In this document: positions 38,689-47,091 of the stretch, in pieces
How the letters are laid out: every line of letters starts with the position of its first letter
Numbering within the stretch: the first letter of the stretch is position 1
Source: Oceanispirochaeta crateris
Lineage (GTDB): Bacteria; Spirochaetota; Spirochaetia; DSM-2461
Direction: 5' to 3'
NCBI RefSeq assembly: GCF_008329965.1
Contig: NZ_CP036150.1
Coordinates: 62,001 to 126,000, forward strand
Length of the DNA stretch: 64,000 bases
Notes under the pieces: generated by a model
What the model was told of the DNA's origin: nothing
What the model saw: the letters and a program-made list of their open reading frames with translations, nothing else
The model's database searches: none
Translations under genes and position numbers: made by a program

Positions 38689-39838
38689 GAACGATTGACC
38701 CTTCCTTGACTTCTTCAATTCCCTGATTCACGATTATCAGTCCCACCGCATCACCCATGGCATTGAGGTGAGATGATCCGCGATAGTCTAAGGGGTAGAT
38801 CTTTTCATCTCTGAATTGGACAGGAAGGAATTCCGAACGGTCCCAGTTTTTACGCTTGATGGTTTTCCCCAGGATGCCTCTCAAGATCTCCGGTTTGTAT
38901 TCCAGTCCGCAAAATTTGTAAATCAGGTGTTTTACGAAGACCTCGAAGAGGATGTACGTCGACACTGGATTTCCCGGCAGACCAAAGACAAAGCATGACT
39001 CATTGCGGCCGAACCAGAGGGGTTTTCCAGGCTTGATCGCCGCTTTATGAAAACTCTTTTTAACGCCCAATTTTTCAAGTGTCCCCGGTACAAAATCAAA
39101 TTCACCCATGGAGACCCCACCGGATAAAATAAGGATATCATTTTCGGATACTGCTTTCTCAATGGTTTTGAACAGACTCTGCTCGTCGTCGGGAATGATG
39201 CCATAGTAGCGGGCCGGGCAGCCTGCTTCCTTTGCCTGAGCCATGAGTTGCGGGCCATTGCTGTTGAAAATCTCCCCATCCTCGAGGATTTCTCCTGGTT
39301 CTTTGAGTTCTGAACCTGTGGTGACAATTCCAATGCGGGGCGGGAGGGAGACTAGAACCTCTTTCAGTCCCAGGGAGGCCATAATTCCTAAATCCGCCGG
39401 AGATATCCGCCGGGGGGAGAGTATTTTTTCACCGGTCTTATGGTTCTCGCCCTTGAAAATAATATTTCCAAGGGGTTCCTGTTCTACCAGGAAAATCTTG
39501 TTGTGTTCACGCCGGGTATATTCTATGCGGATGATTTTGCCGCATTCCTCTGGGATCTTCGCTCCTGTCATAATGGCCGTGCAAAATCCGGGTTTCAGTG
39601 GCTGTCTAGCTACATCCCCTGCAGCTACTGTTTCTGTCACAACCCAGGGACCCTTTTCATCACCGGTGCAAATCGCCCAACCATCCATGGCTGCCTTGTC
39701 AAATGGTGGAGAATCTATGGTGGATACCACTGGTTCGCAAAGAAATCCACCCAGAGAATCACTCAAGGGGAGAACCTTCTTCTGTATCCGTACACTTTGA
39801 GAGTCCAAAATAGAAAATATGTCTTTTATACTCAGCAT
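38672..39838 (-). CDS. moeA: Molybdopterin molybdenumtransferase
   Basis: Inserts molybdate or tungstate into adenylylated molybdopterin. The 388 residues include DKAAMDGWAI, TGAKIPEECGKIIRIE, GIVTTGSELKEPGE, LSGGVSMGEFDFVP and FGLPGNPVSTYILFE. In an operon with tungstate-type uptake and facing an AOR gene, it may handle tungsten; that is inference. It follows the end of the tupC coding region by 25 bases. Confidence 0.95.
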   Translation of the reverse strand: MLSIKDIFSILDSQSVRIQKKVLPLSDSLGGFLCEPVVSTIDSPPFDKAAMDGWAICTGDEKGPWVVTETVAAGDVARQPLKPGFCTAIMTGAKIPEECGKIIRIEYTRREHNKIFLVEQEPLGNIIFKGENHKTGEKILSPRRISPADLGIMASLGLKEVLVSLPPRIGIVTTGSELKEPGEILEDGEIFNSNGPQLMAQAKEAGCPARYYGIIPDDEQSLFKTIEKAVSENDILILSGGVSMGEFDFVPGTLEKLGVKKSFHKAAIKPGKPLWFGRNESCFVFGLPGNPVSTYILFEVFVKHLIYKFCGLEYKPEILRGILGKTIKRKNWDRSEFLPVQFRDEKIYPLDYRGSSHLNAMGDAVGLIIVNQGIEEVKEGSIVHARFL

Positions 39839-39863
39839 TTATTTCATCCTTAAATAAGGGATA

Positions 39864-40849
39864 TTAGTATAATTTCAAAGAGGATGGATTGAACAGAATA
39901 TTCACTTCATCACCGACATTCAAGTTTAGCAAGGTCAAGGCCGTACTGCTAGTTCTTGCCTTCAGGGTTATCCCGGAATCCAGGGTTAGAGTAAACCATC
40001 CTTCCTTGTAGGGAACCATGGATACCAGTGTTCCTTTGATCTGATTACTCGTATCGTTTTCATTCGATTCTCTGGTCAGGGAGATGCTCTCGGGGGGATT
40101 ACCAGGGTTGTGTAGTTTCCCTCATGGGAAGGACAGCGGAAGCAGAAGTCTCCGGTTTTGAAGTCGGAATGCAAACCATCTTGAAAGCTGTATTCTCCCT
40201 TGAAGATATTTTCATCATGACAGACGGGAGAACCCTGATACATATCGATAAGAACATCTGAAGTCCTGTAGGCAAAACCTTTGTGATGAGAGCATAAAAT
40301 GATGGTGATGCCTTCTTCTTTCAGGGAGAGAATCAATTTTTCCAGCTCCCCCGACGTCTTACTATCGATGTTACCATCGGGTTCGTCCAGGAGCAGCACA
40401 TCGGGAGAAGCCATCAGAGCCCTGGCTATGGCCACCCGTTTCATCTCTCCTCCCGATAGGTTTCGGGCTTTTCGTTTTTCAAAACCCTCCAGACCGACGA
40501 GGGCCAGTTTTTCCCTGACAAGATCTTCTCCATTCTCTGTTTGAATGTTTAAAAATCGTAGTGGACTCATCAGGTTCTGATGGACAGAACTATGAAAGAG
40601 ATAGGGTTCCTGCTGTACCAGCACAGCTCTCAACCCTTCATCATGAATGATCTCACCCTTTTGAGGCTTCATAAGGCCCGCCAAAATTTTGAGAAGAGTC
40701 GTCTTACCCGACCCGTTATGGCCTCTGATGGTGGTAACCAATCCTTTACTGATTGTCAGTTCTGGAATGTCCAGAGCTTTTTTCTGACTTCCTGCTGTTT
40801 GAGGATAGGAATATTCCAAGTTTTTGATGTTATAGAGGATCTTATTCAT
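39864..40849 (-). CDS. tupC: Tungstate/molybdate ABC transporter ATPase, frameshifted before its TOBE domain
   Basis: ATP-binding subunit of the oxyanion importer. The uninterrupted part (40849 to 40076) has Walker A GHNGSGKTTLL, signature LSGGEMKRVAIARAL and Walker B VLLLDEPDGNID. The frame then ends early, but one base back at the C6 run (G6 at 40092-40097 on the plus strand) reading continues as VIPPESISLTRE and a TOBE domain (NQIKGTLVSMV, LKARTSSTAL, GDEVNILFN) to a TAA at 39864. The whole would be about 328 residues, as expected for ModC/TupC proteins with a metal-sensing C terminus. The slip may be a sequencing undercall, a mutation or programmed. Confidence 0.88.
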
Positions 40850-41519
40850 TGCGAACTGCCAGATGGATGAGGAAATTCAGGGTAAAGGCGATGATCATGA
40901 GAATTATTCCCAAAGCCAGCCCCAGTTCAAATTCCCCTTTGCTTGTTTGTAGGGATATGGTGGTTGTGATTGTCCTGGTGTACCAGCGGATATTGCCGCC
41001 GAGCATCATGGACACTCCTACCTCTCCAATGGCTCTGCCGAAACCGGCGAGCACCGCCGAAAGGATGGGACCCTTCATTTCGCTGACCATCATGGAGGTG
41101 TAGTGAATGCCATTGGCTCCAAGAGTCTGGAGAGTCTCTGGCAGGCGGGGGTCCATATTTGAGACACTTCCATAAACCATGGAGGTCACAATGGGCAGAA
41201 CCAAAATCACCTGACCCAGTATGATCGCAGCGGGTGTAAAAAGCATACCCATAGATCCAAAGGGGCCGGATCGGCTGATAAGAGAGTAGATGAGCAGGCC
41301 AACAACCACTGTGGGCAGAGCCATCAGGCTGTTGACGATCACAAGGATCAGCTTCCGTCCGGGAAAAGACTTCAGTTTGAGAAGAAATCCCAGAGGAATC
41401 CCAATAACAGAAGCTAATGCGATGGAAGAAGCCGAAAAACGCAAAGATCTGAGGCAGATGGAAAACAATTCACTGTCTCCCGATAATATCAGTTTGACCG
41501 CTTCTCCCAGGGCAGACAT
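40842..41519 (-). CDS. tupB: Tungstate/molybdate ABC transporter permease
   Basis: 225-residue permease with five to six membrane segments and the EAA-type loop (LPETLQTLGANGIHY to GRAIGEVGVSMMLGG) that contacts the ATPase. The family resemblance is to TupB rather than ModB. It starts directly after tupA and overlaps tupC by 8 bases. Confidence 0.92.
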   Translation of the reverse strand: MSALGEAVKLILSGDSELFSICLRSLRFSASSIALASVIGIPLGFLLKLKSFPGRKLILVIVNSLMALPTVVVGLLIYSLISRSGPFGSMGMLFTPAAIILGQVILVLPIVTSMVYGSVSNMDPRLPETLQTLGANGIHYTSMMVSEMKGPILSAVLAGFGRAIGEVGVSMMLGGNIRWYTRTITTTISLQTSKGEFELGLALGIILMIIAFTLNFLIHLAVRNE

Positions 41520-42350
41520 TTATTTTAAAGCGTCCGCATAGAAGAGGGGTTCACCATTCTTCTTAAATTCTCTGATAATGGACTGGCCTTCGGGTCCTGT
41601 GAGGAAGGTGATGAAGGACATGGCACCTTCGTAGTCTACATGTTCATGAAGGTCAGGGTTTACGGCAATCACACCGTAGGGGTTAAAAAGGACGGGGTCT
41701 CCCTCTACCAGGACTGATAAATCCAGGTTGTCCTTCATTGCCAGCCAGGTGCCTCTGTCGGTCAGGGTATATCCCTGAATCTCATTGGTCATTGTTAGTA
41801 CAGATCCCATGCCCTGTCCGGTTTCCTTATACCAGGTTCCGGAGGGGGTCATACCTGCTGTATTCCAGAGACTGAGCTCCTTGGTATGAGTTCCTGAATC
41901 GTCTCCTCTGGATAAAAAGTCCTGTTGAGCCGCTGCAATGGCACTGAGGGCTTCGGCAGCACTGGTCATGCCTTTGATCCCTGCAGGATCAGAATCGGGT
42001 CCCAGTATAACAAAGTCGTTATGCATTACATCCCTTCGATTCACACCGTAACCGGCTTCAACAAAGGCGTCTTCCTTACTGCGGGCATGGACAAGAATGA
42101 CATCCACGTCACCATTTTCTCCGTGGGCTATAGCCTTGCCTGTTCCAACGGCGATAACATCTACCTGAATATTGGTCTTTTCCTTGAATGCAGGAAGAAG
42201 TTCAGCCAGGAGGCCGGTGTTTTCCGTACTGGTTGTTGTTGCCAGTTTGATGTGGGTTGATTCTTCGTACTGACCTTCGGCGCTCAGTCCAGCAGTCAGG
42301 GTGAAACATAGAGCCAGCAGAAGAGCAGGCATTTTCCATTTAGTTGACAT
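41520..42350 (-). CDS. tupA: Tungstate/molybdate-binding periplasmic protein
   Basis: Solute-binding protein of the importer. The 276 residues start with a cleavable signal peptide (MPALLLALCFTLTAGLSA). TupA hallmarks are LATTTSTENTGLL at the mature N terminus and LSRGDDSGTHTKE in the middle, the segments that bind the oxyanion. The ATG at 42350 follows GGAGATATTT; longer in-frame extensions upstream would run through the leader structure and lack a ribosome site. First gene of the operon. Confidence 0.93.
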   Translation of the reverse strand: MSTKWKMPALLLALCFTLTAGLSAEGQYEESTHIKLATTTSTENTGLLAELLPAFKEKTNIQVDVIAVGTGKAIAHGENGDVDVILVHARSKEDAFVEAGYGVNRRDVMHNDFVILGPDSDPAGIKGMTSAAEALSAIAAAQQDFLSRGDDSGTHTKELSLWNTAGMTPSGTWYKETGQGMGSVLTMTNEIQGYTLTDRGTWLAMKDNLDLSVLVEGDPVLFNPYGVIAVNPDLHEHVDYEGAMSFITFLTGPEGQSIIREFKKNGEPLFYADALK

Positions 42351-42463
42351 AAATATCTCCAATAAGTTGCTTCGTTTTGTTTCTTGCTGCACTGCTGACA
42401 GGCACCAAATATACAAAACTGAAGGGTATTGAAGGCAGGAGAGATCAATTTCAAGGGTCTCCC

Positions 42464-42622
42464 AATCTTCAATTGAATGAATCTTTGAGTGATCCTGAAG
42501 GTACGATGATGTTCTCCGCCTTTCCACAATGGGAGGCTCGTCAGTTTCCAGACAAACCCAAACGGCTTTGGTCCCTTGTCGCTCTGGGTCGGTTTAGGGA
42601 TTTCGGCTCGGCGTTGAAGATT
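42464..42622 (-). promoter_or_regulatory. Putative Moco/Tuco riboswitch in the tup-moe-moa leader
   Basis: On the minus strand a 9-base 5' arm (AATCTTCAA, 42622-42614) pairs perfectly with a 3' arm (TTGAAGATT, 42472-42464), closing a domain of about 160 bases. Inside are a CCAAA-GCCG-UUUGG hairpin, a UCCCU/AGGGA pair, and GCCTCCC (42537-42531) followed by GGAAAGGC (42525-42518), a nested hairpin like the core I recall from the Escherichia coli moaA Moco RNA. A possible GGAGA/UCUCC stem follows and may be the expression platform. The match is from memory and by eye. Confidence 0.55.
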
Positions 42623-42635
42623 TGTAACATGAATT

Positions 42636-42664
42636 TTTATGGATAACAACATAAAATAATCCAA
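42636..42664 (-). promoter_or_regulatory. Promoter of the tup-moe-moa operon
   Basis: On the minus strand TTGGAT (42664-42659) and CATAAA (42641-42636) are 17 bases apart. The predicted start falls only about 6-8 bases before the first arm of the leader structure, which is where a riboswitch transcript should begin. Confidence 0.55.
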
Positions 42665-42713
42665 ATTTAGTACGGATTCTTTAGGTTTACTAAAATTTTG
42701 TTTACCTATAACT

Positions 42714-42727
42714 GTCCAATTTTGGAC
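42714..42727. repeat. Palindrome between the tup and V-ATPase operons
   Basis: GTCCAATTTTGGAC is a perfect inverted repeat of two 6-base arms with a TT spacer. It lies about 50 bases upstream of the tup promoter and about 155 bases upstream of the V-ATPase promoter, so it could be an operator for either. Confidence 0.35.
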
Positions 42728-42756
42728 TAAAAATATTTTTGAAAGTATTTTTTAAA

Positions 42757-42777
42757 TATATACAGTATATGTATATA
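42757..42777. repeat. AT-rich inverted repeat upstream of the V-ATPase operon
   Basis: TATATAC (42757-42763) and GTATATA (42771-42777) flank a 7-base spacer. AT richness makes chance occurrence quite likely, but its place in a divergent regulatory region keeps it of interest. Confidence 0.3.
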
Positions 42778-42882
42778 GTCAGTGTAAAAAGTCTTCTGAT
42801 TTATAAGGAATTCTTTCAGTAATGAATGAACTCTTCCCTCAAAAATAAATCGATAAATTTTCATCTTTTAATAAAAAAATAT

Positions 42883-42911
42883 TTGCCTTCCGGGCTTCAA
42901 GCAATTAGTAT
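42883..42911 (+). promoter_or_regulatory. Candidate promoter of the V-ATPase operon
   Basis: TTGCCT (42883-42888) and TAGTAT (42906-42911) are 17 bases apart, each matching four of six consensus positions. The predicted start near 42918 leaves a 22-base leader with an AGGTGA ribosome site. Confidence 0.4.
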
Positions 42912-42939
42912 GAGGTGTGGGTTAGGCAGGTGAATCATT

Positions 42940-43269
42940 ATGAATGAAATTGTGAACCAGGTGTTTGAAACCGAGGCTCAGGCTAGAAAACTTCTTGACG
43001 ATACCAGAGCCGAGATACAGTCACTTCAGCAGGCGTCGGACAAAGAAATTGAAGAGATTAATAGGCGGGCCAAAGAGCAGGCTTCCAAGGTCCTTCAAAA
43101 CATCATTGAAGAGACACGCCGTCAAGTGGAAGATGATCATAAAAAATTTCTAGCCGATGCAGAACTGGATGACAAAAATTATTTTATTGAAAAAAATCAA
43201 AGAATATCAGACGTCGTCAATGGGATTGTCGATTATATCTCCACCCCCGAATATCTGCGGGAAGAATGA
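42940..43269 (+). CDS. V-type ATPase subunit G/H-like coiled-coil protein
   Basis: 109 residues, nearly all charged amphipathic helix (about residues 8-85), as in the peripheral-stalk subunit that pairs with subunit E. Sequence alone gives little more; the assignment rests on coiled-coil character and first place in the V-ATPase operon. The stop overlaps the next gene's first possible ATG. Confidence 0.75.
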   Translation: MNEIVNQVFETEAQARKLLDDTRAEIQSLQQASDKEIEEINRRAKEQASKVLQNIIEETRRQVEDDHKKFLADAELDDKNYFIEKNQRISDVVNGIVDYISTPEYLREE

Positions 43270-43271
43270 TT

Positions 43272-44339
43272 ATGCCCCGTCCCATAAAACGCTATGCTTT
43301 TATCAATGCCAAGTTAAAAACCAGATTGAGTCTTGTTCTGGGAGAAGATTTCTTTGACGGACTCATGAAGAGTCAGAATATTGGTGAAGCCATGCTCCTC
43401 CTCAAGGAAACCTCTTTTGCCCAGGTCGAAGCCGTTTATTCTCAGACAGGCGATTTGAAAATGAGTGAATTGGAGCTGATGAGATCGGAAATAAACCTAT
43501 ACCGGGAGATCCACCATTTAGTAGATAGGGATTTGCAGGAATTTGTAAATGCTCTTGTGATGCAATACGAGGTTGAAAACTTTAAAAATATCATGAGGCT
43601 TTGGTTTGACCGATGGATTAGGAATCGGGATATTTCCACCTCTACGGGGTATATCCTCAGGGAAGCTCTTCTAATACCCTACGATAAGGATGCCGTCATC
43701 GCCTCCGGTGAAGATTTAAGCCTTTTTGACTCTTTGAAAAACACGCCATTTCTCAAAATCATAAAAAAAAATATTGATGAAATCAGAAATTCTCAGTCTT
43801 TGTTTTCTCTTGAGTCAGATCTGGATATGCTGTTTTATGAAAACCTGATCGACCAGTGCAGAACTCTAACAGACCGTGATAGTTCTATTGTTATGAGGCT
43901 TGTGGGGGTGGAAATAGACCTTGAAAACATGACACGCTTGATCCGATTCAAGCTCTTTTATCATTTTACTCCCCAGCAGATGCAAAATTATATTATTTCC
44001 GGGGGGCACAGACTCAAACCGGACACTCTATTGAACCTTTATACCAGCTCAAATGATTCTGAATTGCTTCCTGCACTGCTCGGTGCCGGGTATGAGGGAG
44101 TTTCTGCCCTTACAAATCAGTCCCAGACTGATATATACAAGCGGATGGAGCTGATGGAGTCCATCCTTGAGGAAATTCTGAAAAGAGAGGTGAAAAAACT
44201 TCTTTTGGGAGATCCTTTTTCAATCGGAATTATGATGAGTTATTTCATTATAAAAAAACATGATATTCACCGGCTTGTTTCCATACTCAATGGTATAAAT
44301 TATGGGCTGCCGGAAGACAGGATGAAAAGCGGATTATGA
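43272..44339 (+). CDS. ntpC: V-type ATPase subunit C (d-type socket)
   Basis: Connects the central stalk to the membrane ring. About 355 residues, all helical, starting RPIKRYAFINAKLKTRLS, which is the family's usual opening, with LIRFKLFYHFTPQQM later. ATG codons at 43266 and 43272 are both possible; GGGAAG spacing favours 43272. The stop overlaps the subunit I start. Confidence 0.85.
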   Translation: MPRPIKRYAFINAKLKTRLSLVLGEDFFDGLMKSQNIGEAMLLLKETSFAQVEAVYSQTGDLKMSELELMRSEINLYREIHHLVDRDLQEFVNALVMQYEVENFKNIMRLWFDRWIRNRDISTSTGYILREALLIPYDKDAVIASGEDLSLFDSLKNTPFLKIIKKNIDEIRNSQSLFSLESDLDMLFYENLIDQCRTLTDRDSSIVMRLVGVEIDLENMTRLIRFKLFYHFTPQQMQNYIISGGHRLKPDTLLNLYTSSNDSELLPALLGAGYEGVSALTNQSQTDIYKRMELMESILEEILKREVKKLLLGDPFSIGIMMSYFIIKKHDIHRLVSILNGINYGLPEDRMKSGL

Positions 44340-46399
44340 TGTTTACTTCCAATATGACCTATTTAACTGCGGTTGTACTCAAAAAAGATGCGGATGCTGT
44401 CACGAAAGAACTGCTCAAACAGGGGGTTCTCGATTTTGTCAGGGTCAGTGAGTTGAGTGGAGGATCAGATTCACGTTTGAAGTCGGTCCAAGTCGCTGTT
44501 TCAACAGCCAGGATTACTGAAAATCGGAGACGAATCGAAATGATCATGGGAGCCGGTAGAGCGGGATTCAGGAAAGACTCCTCTGCATCCATAGATGACC
44601 TCAAACCCCTTAATCTGGATGACATTGAAAAGAAACTGGGTGAGATTGCAACGGCTTCCCAGAAAATCAGAGAACAACAGAGGACTGTTCAGCAGGAAAT
44701 CCATAAGTATGAAGATATGATCCGTCAGCTATCCCTCTATGGGAGCAGTGAGTCCATCAGTGCCCAGGGACTCCGTAAATCATCGGAATACTCTTTTCTT
44801 ACAATAAAAACCGGTACCATGCGTAGCGATGCTGTTTCTACATTTGAGCAAAAACTGAAGGCCTATCCCTCTGTTTCTCTCATTACTGGGACGCAGCAGG
44901 ACCGGACCTCCATGCTGGTTATTTCTTTGAGAAAAGACGGGAAACAGGTCCAATATCTTCTTGATGCCGCCGCCTGGATGGATAGTGAAATTCCCATAGC
45001 CTCAAATTCCCAACAGAATATCAAGGAAGAAGCGCTCAAGGATATGCAGAATCAGATAGCTCTCCTGAAAGAGCAGCAAGCCTCTTTAGGGCGCCAGTAT
45101 GAAACTTTTATTGATGACAGGCGGGAGTGGTTTCAGTCGAATTGGTCCCTGTTGACGGTGAATGAACTGTTTTACCGTATTCAATCCTATTTTTCGGCGA
45201 CAGACCGTACAATGCTGTTTTCTGGATGGCTTCCCTCAGAGCTGAAATCATCATTGGAGTCCGGGTTATACAAGGCTGCAGGGGAGCGATGTTTTTTGGA
45301 ATGGCATGATCCTGTGGACATAACAGAAGACACAAAAGGGCGGGTAGCCGTCCCGGTTCAGTTGAAGAACCCCGGATTCTTGAAGCCTTTTGAGATGCTT
45401 GTGGAAAATTTTTCACTCCCCGAATACGGAACAATAGACCCAACGCCCTTTGTCGCTGTTTTTTATCTGATGATGTTCGGTCTCATGTTTGGAGATGCCG
45501 GCCATGGCCTGGTCCTGGTCATCCTTGGATTCATTGGTAAATTTGTCTTCAAGAAATCAAGAGAGTCTTCTCTCAAGCTGTCCAGCCTTATCCTATACTG
45601 CGGTTTGTCGGCCATTGTGACTGGTGTTCTTTTTGGCTCCTATTTTGGGCATCCCCTCTTTCCTCCTTTGTGGTTTAATTATCACGCCATCATTGCGGGT
45701 CATTCCAGTGAAAATCCAGGTATCAAAAGCATTTACGACATCCTTCTGATCACAATCTATTTTGGTATTGCCGTTTTAGGGACAGGTCTTATTTTAAACT
45801 GGGTCAACCTTCTTAGAAAGAAGAATTGGATGAAGCTCGTCTTTGATAAGGCGGGACTGTTGGGCGGCTGGATGTATTCTACCGGTATATACACAGGTTT
45901 TTACTTTGCAGAACATCAGTATAAGACCCTTCCCGGTCAGGCTGTCCTTCTCGCTGGTTTTGGAATCCCGGCTCTGATACTGCTCTTTAAGGAGCCTGTT
46001 TTCTTGATCCTATCAAAGAAGTCCGGGGTAGAGACAGATAAAATATCTCTCTCATTTTTACTCAACATGCTGATGGAATGGATTGTTGAGCTTTTGGAGG
46101 TCTTTTCAGGCTATCTGGCAAACACGCTCTCCTTTATGAGGGTGGCCGGGCTCGGTATTGCCCATGTCAGTCTGATGATCGCTTTTTTTCAAATGGCGCA
46201 GATGGCAGGCGGTGCTGGAGGGGAATACTCCCTCTGGTCCTATCTGATCCTCTTTGTGGGGAATGTTCTTGTCATTGCTCTTGAGGGACTTTCCGCAGGT
46301 ATCCAATCGCTGCGTCTTAATTATTATGAATTCTTTTCAAAGTATTTTACAGGTTCCGGCAGGGCCTATAGTCCTGTCACCATTAACAAACGTTTCTAG
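44336..46399 (+). CDS. ntpI: V-type ATPase subunit I (a-type stator)
   Basis: Membrane stator subunit that forms the ion half-channels. 687 residues: a long cytoplasmic N-terminal part with coiled coils (about residues 85-130 and 225-265), then seven or eight membrane segments from about residue 375 (FYLMMFGLMFGDAGHGLVLV). The segment ANTLSFMRVAGLGIAHVSL carries the essential Arg of the channel. Overlaps ntpC by 4 bases. Confidence 0.95.
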   Translation: MMFTSNMTYLTAVVLKKDADAVTKELLKQGVLDFVRVSELSGGSDSRLKSVQVAVSTARITENRRRIEMIMGAGRAGFRKDSSASIDDLKPLNLDDIEKKLGEIATASQKIREQQRTVQQEIHKYEDMIRQLSLYGSSESISAQGLRKSSEYSFLTIKTGTMRSDAVSTFEQKLKAYPSVSLITGTQQDRTSMLVISLRKDGKQVQYLLDAAAWMDSEIPIASNSQQNIKEEALKDMQNQIALLKEQQASLGRQYETFIDDRREWFQSNWSLLTVNELFYRIQSYFSATDRTMLFSGWLPSELKSSLESGLYKAAGERCFLEWHDPVDITEDTKGRVAVPVQLKNPGFLKPFEMLVENFSLPEYGTIDPTPFVAVFYLMMFGLMFGDAGHGLVLVILGFIGKFVFKKSRESSLKLSSLILYCGLSAIVTGVLFGSYFGHPLFPPLWFNYHAIIAGHSSENPGIKSIYDILLITIYFGIAVLGTGLILNWVNLLRKKNWMKLVFDKAGLLGGWMYSTGIYTGFYFAEHQYKTLPGQAVLLAGFGIPALILLFKEPVFLILSKKSGVETDKISLSFLLNMLMEWIVELLEVFSGYLANTLSFMRVAGLGIAHVSLMIAFFQMAQMAGGAGGEYSLWSYLILFVGNVLVIALEGLSAGIQSLRLNYYEFFSKYFTGSGRAYSPVTINKRF

Positions 46400-46410
46400 G
46401 AGGATATTCA

Positions 46411-46770
46411 ATGGATGTAAAGAAGAAGTTCAAACAACAGGTTTCAATGAGAATGATGTTTATGCTGGTTATCATGGGCATTCTGTTTTTGCTTTCAGTC
46501 AGTGGTGTCTTTGCTCAGTCTGGAGAGAGCACAACGGTTGTTACCGTCTCTCCCGATGTGCAGAAATTCGGGCTGATTGCCGCGGCTATCGCTTTCGGCA
46601 TGGGAGCTATTGGAGCGGGAATCGCCATCAGTAATGTGGGAGCCGCAGCCATGGGAGCCATCGGCGAGAAACCGGAAATTGCGGGTCAGGCCCTTATTTT
46701 TATAGCCCTGGCAGAAGGACTTGTTGTTTTTGGGTTTATTACGGCCTTGATGATCCTGGGAAAAGTTTAA
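46411..46770 (+). CDS. ntpK: V-type ATPase subunit K (c-ring) with signal-like N terminus
   Basis: Rotor ring subunit. 119 residues: a hydrophobic leader ending VSGVFAQS (about residues 14-37), then one two-helix hairpin, AAAIAFGMGAIGAGIAI and IFIALAEGLVVFGFITALMIL, with the ion-binding Glu102. A single hairpin with a leader is the Thermus type, not the doubled Enterococcus type. No Gln is seen in the first helix, and Gly follows the Glu, so proton rather than sodium binding is somewhat favoured. Confidence 0.93.
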   Translation: MDVKKKFKQQVSMRMMFMLVIMGILFLLSVSGVFAQSGESTTVVTVSPDVQKFGLIAAAIAFGMGAIGAGIAISNVGAAAMGAIGEKPEIAGQALIFIALAEGLVVFGFITALMILGKV

Positions 46771-46785
46771 GAGCCAGGAATACTC

Positions 46786-47091
46786 ATGAAGTACTATATC
46801 ATTGGAGATGAAGATACTGTTCTCGGTTTTGAAATGGTTGGCGTAAGAGGCAGGACTGCTACAAATGAAAATGAAGCGGCCCTGGCTTTTTCAGAGGCTT
46901 TGGAAGACAGAGACATCGGTATCATCATAATCAGCGAAGCCATTGCAGATCTCATACGCCATCAGGTTGATCAGTATATGTTTACCATGCAGTTTCCTCT
47001 CATCGTCGAAATTCCAGACAGGAATGGCAGGATGGAAGGAAAACCCGGATTGAGGGAAATGGTGAATGCTGCCATTGGAATTAAAATATGA
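46786..47091 (+). CDS. ntpF: V-type ATPase subunit F
   Basis: Central-stalk subunit. 101 residues with the Rossmann-like pattern YYIIGDEDTVLGFEMVGV and IGIIIISEAIADLIR, and FPLIVEIPD near the end, all standard for the family. Its stop overlaps the ntpE start. Confidence 0.93.
   Translation: MKYYIIGDEDTVLGFEMVGVRGRTATNENEAALAFSEALEDRDIGIIIISEAIADLIRHQVDQYMFTMQFPLIVEIPDRNGRMEGKPGLREMVNAAIGIKI

Noticed and set aside
42351-42527. N-terminal extension of TupA
   Set aside because: The extra residues are not a signal sequence and would translate the leader structure; ATG 42350 has a good ribosome site followed by a signal peptide.
42377-42646. Plus-strand open frame of about 90 codons over the tup leader
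   Set aside because: It lacks a ribosome site and lies in sequence that forms the leader RNA helices on the other strand; composition is not protein-like.
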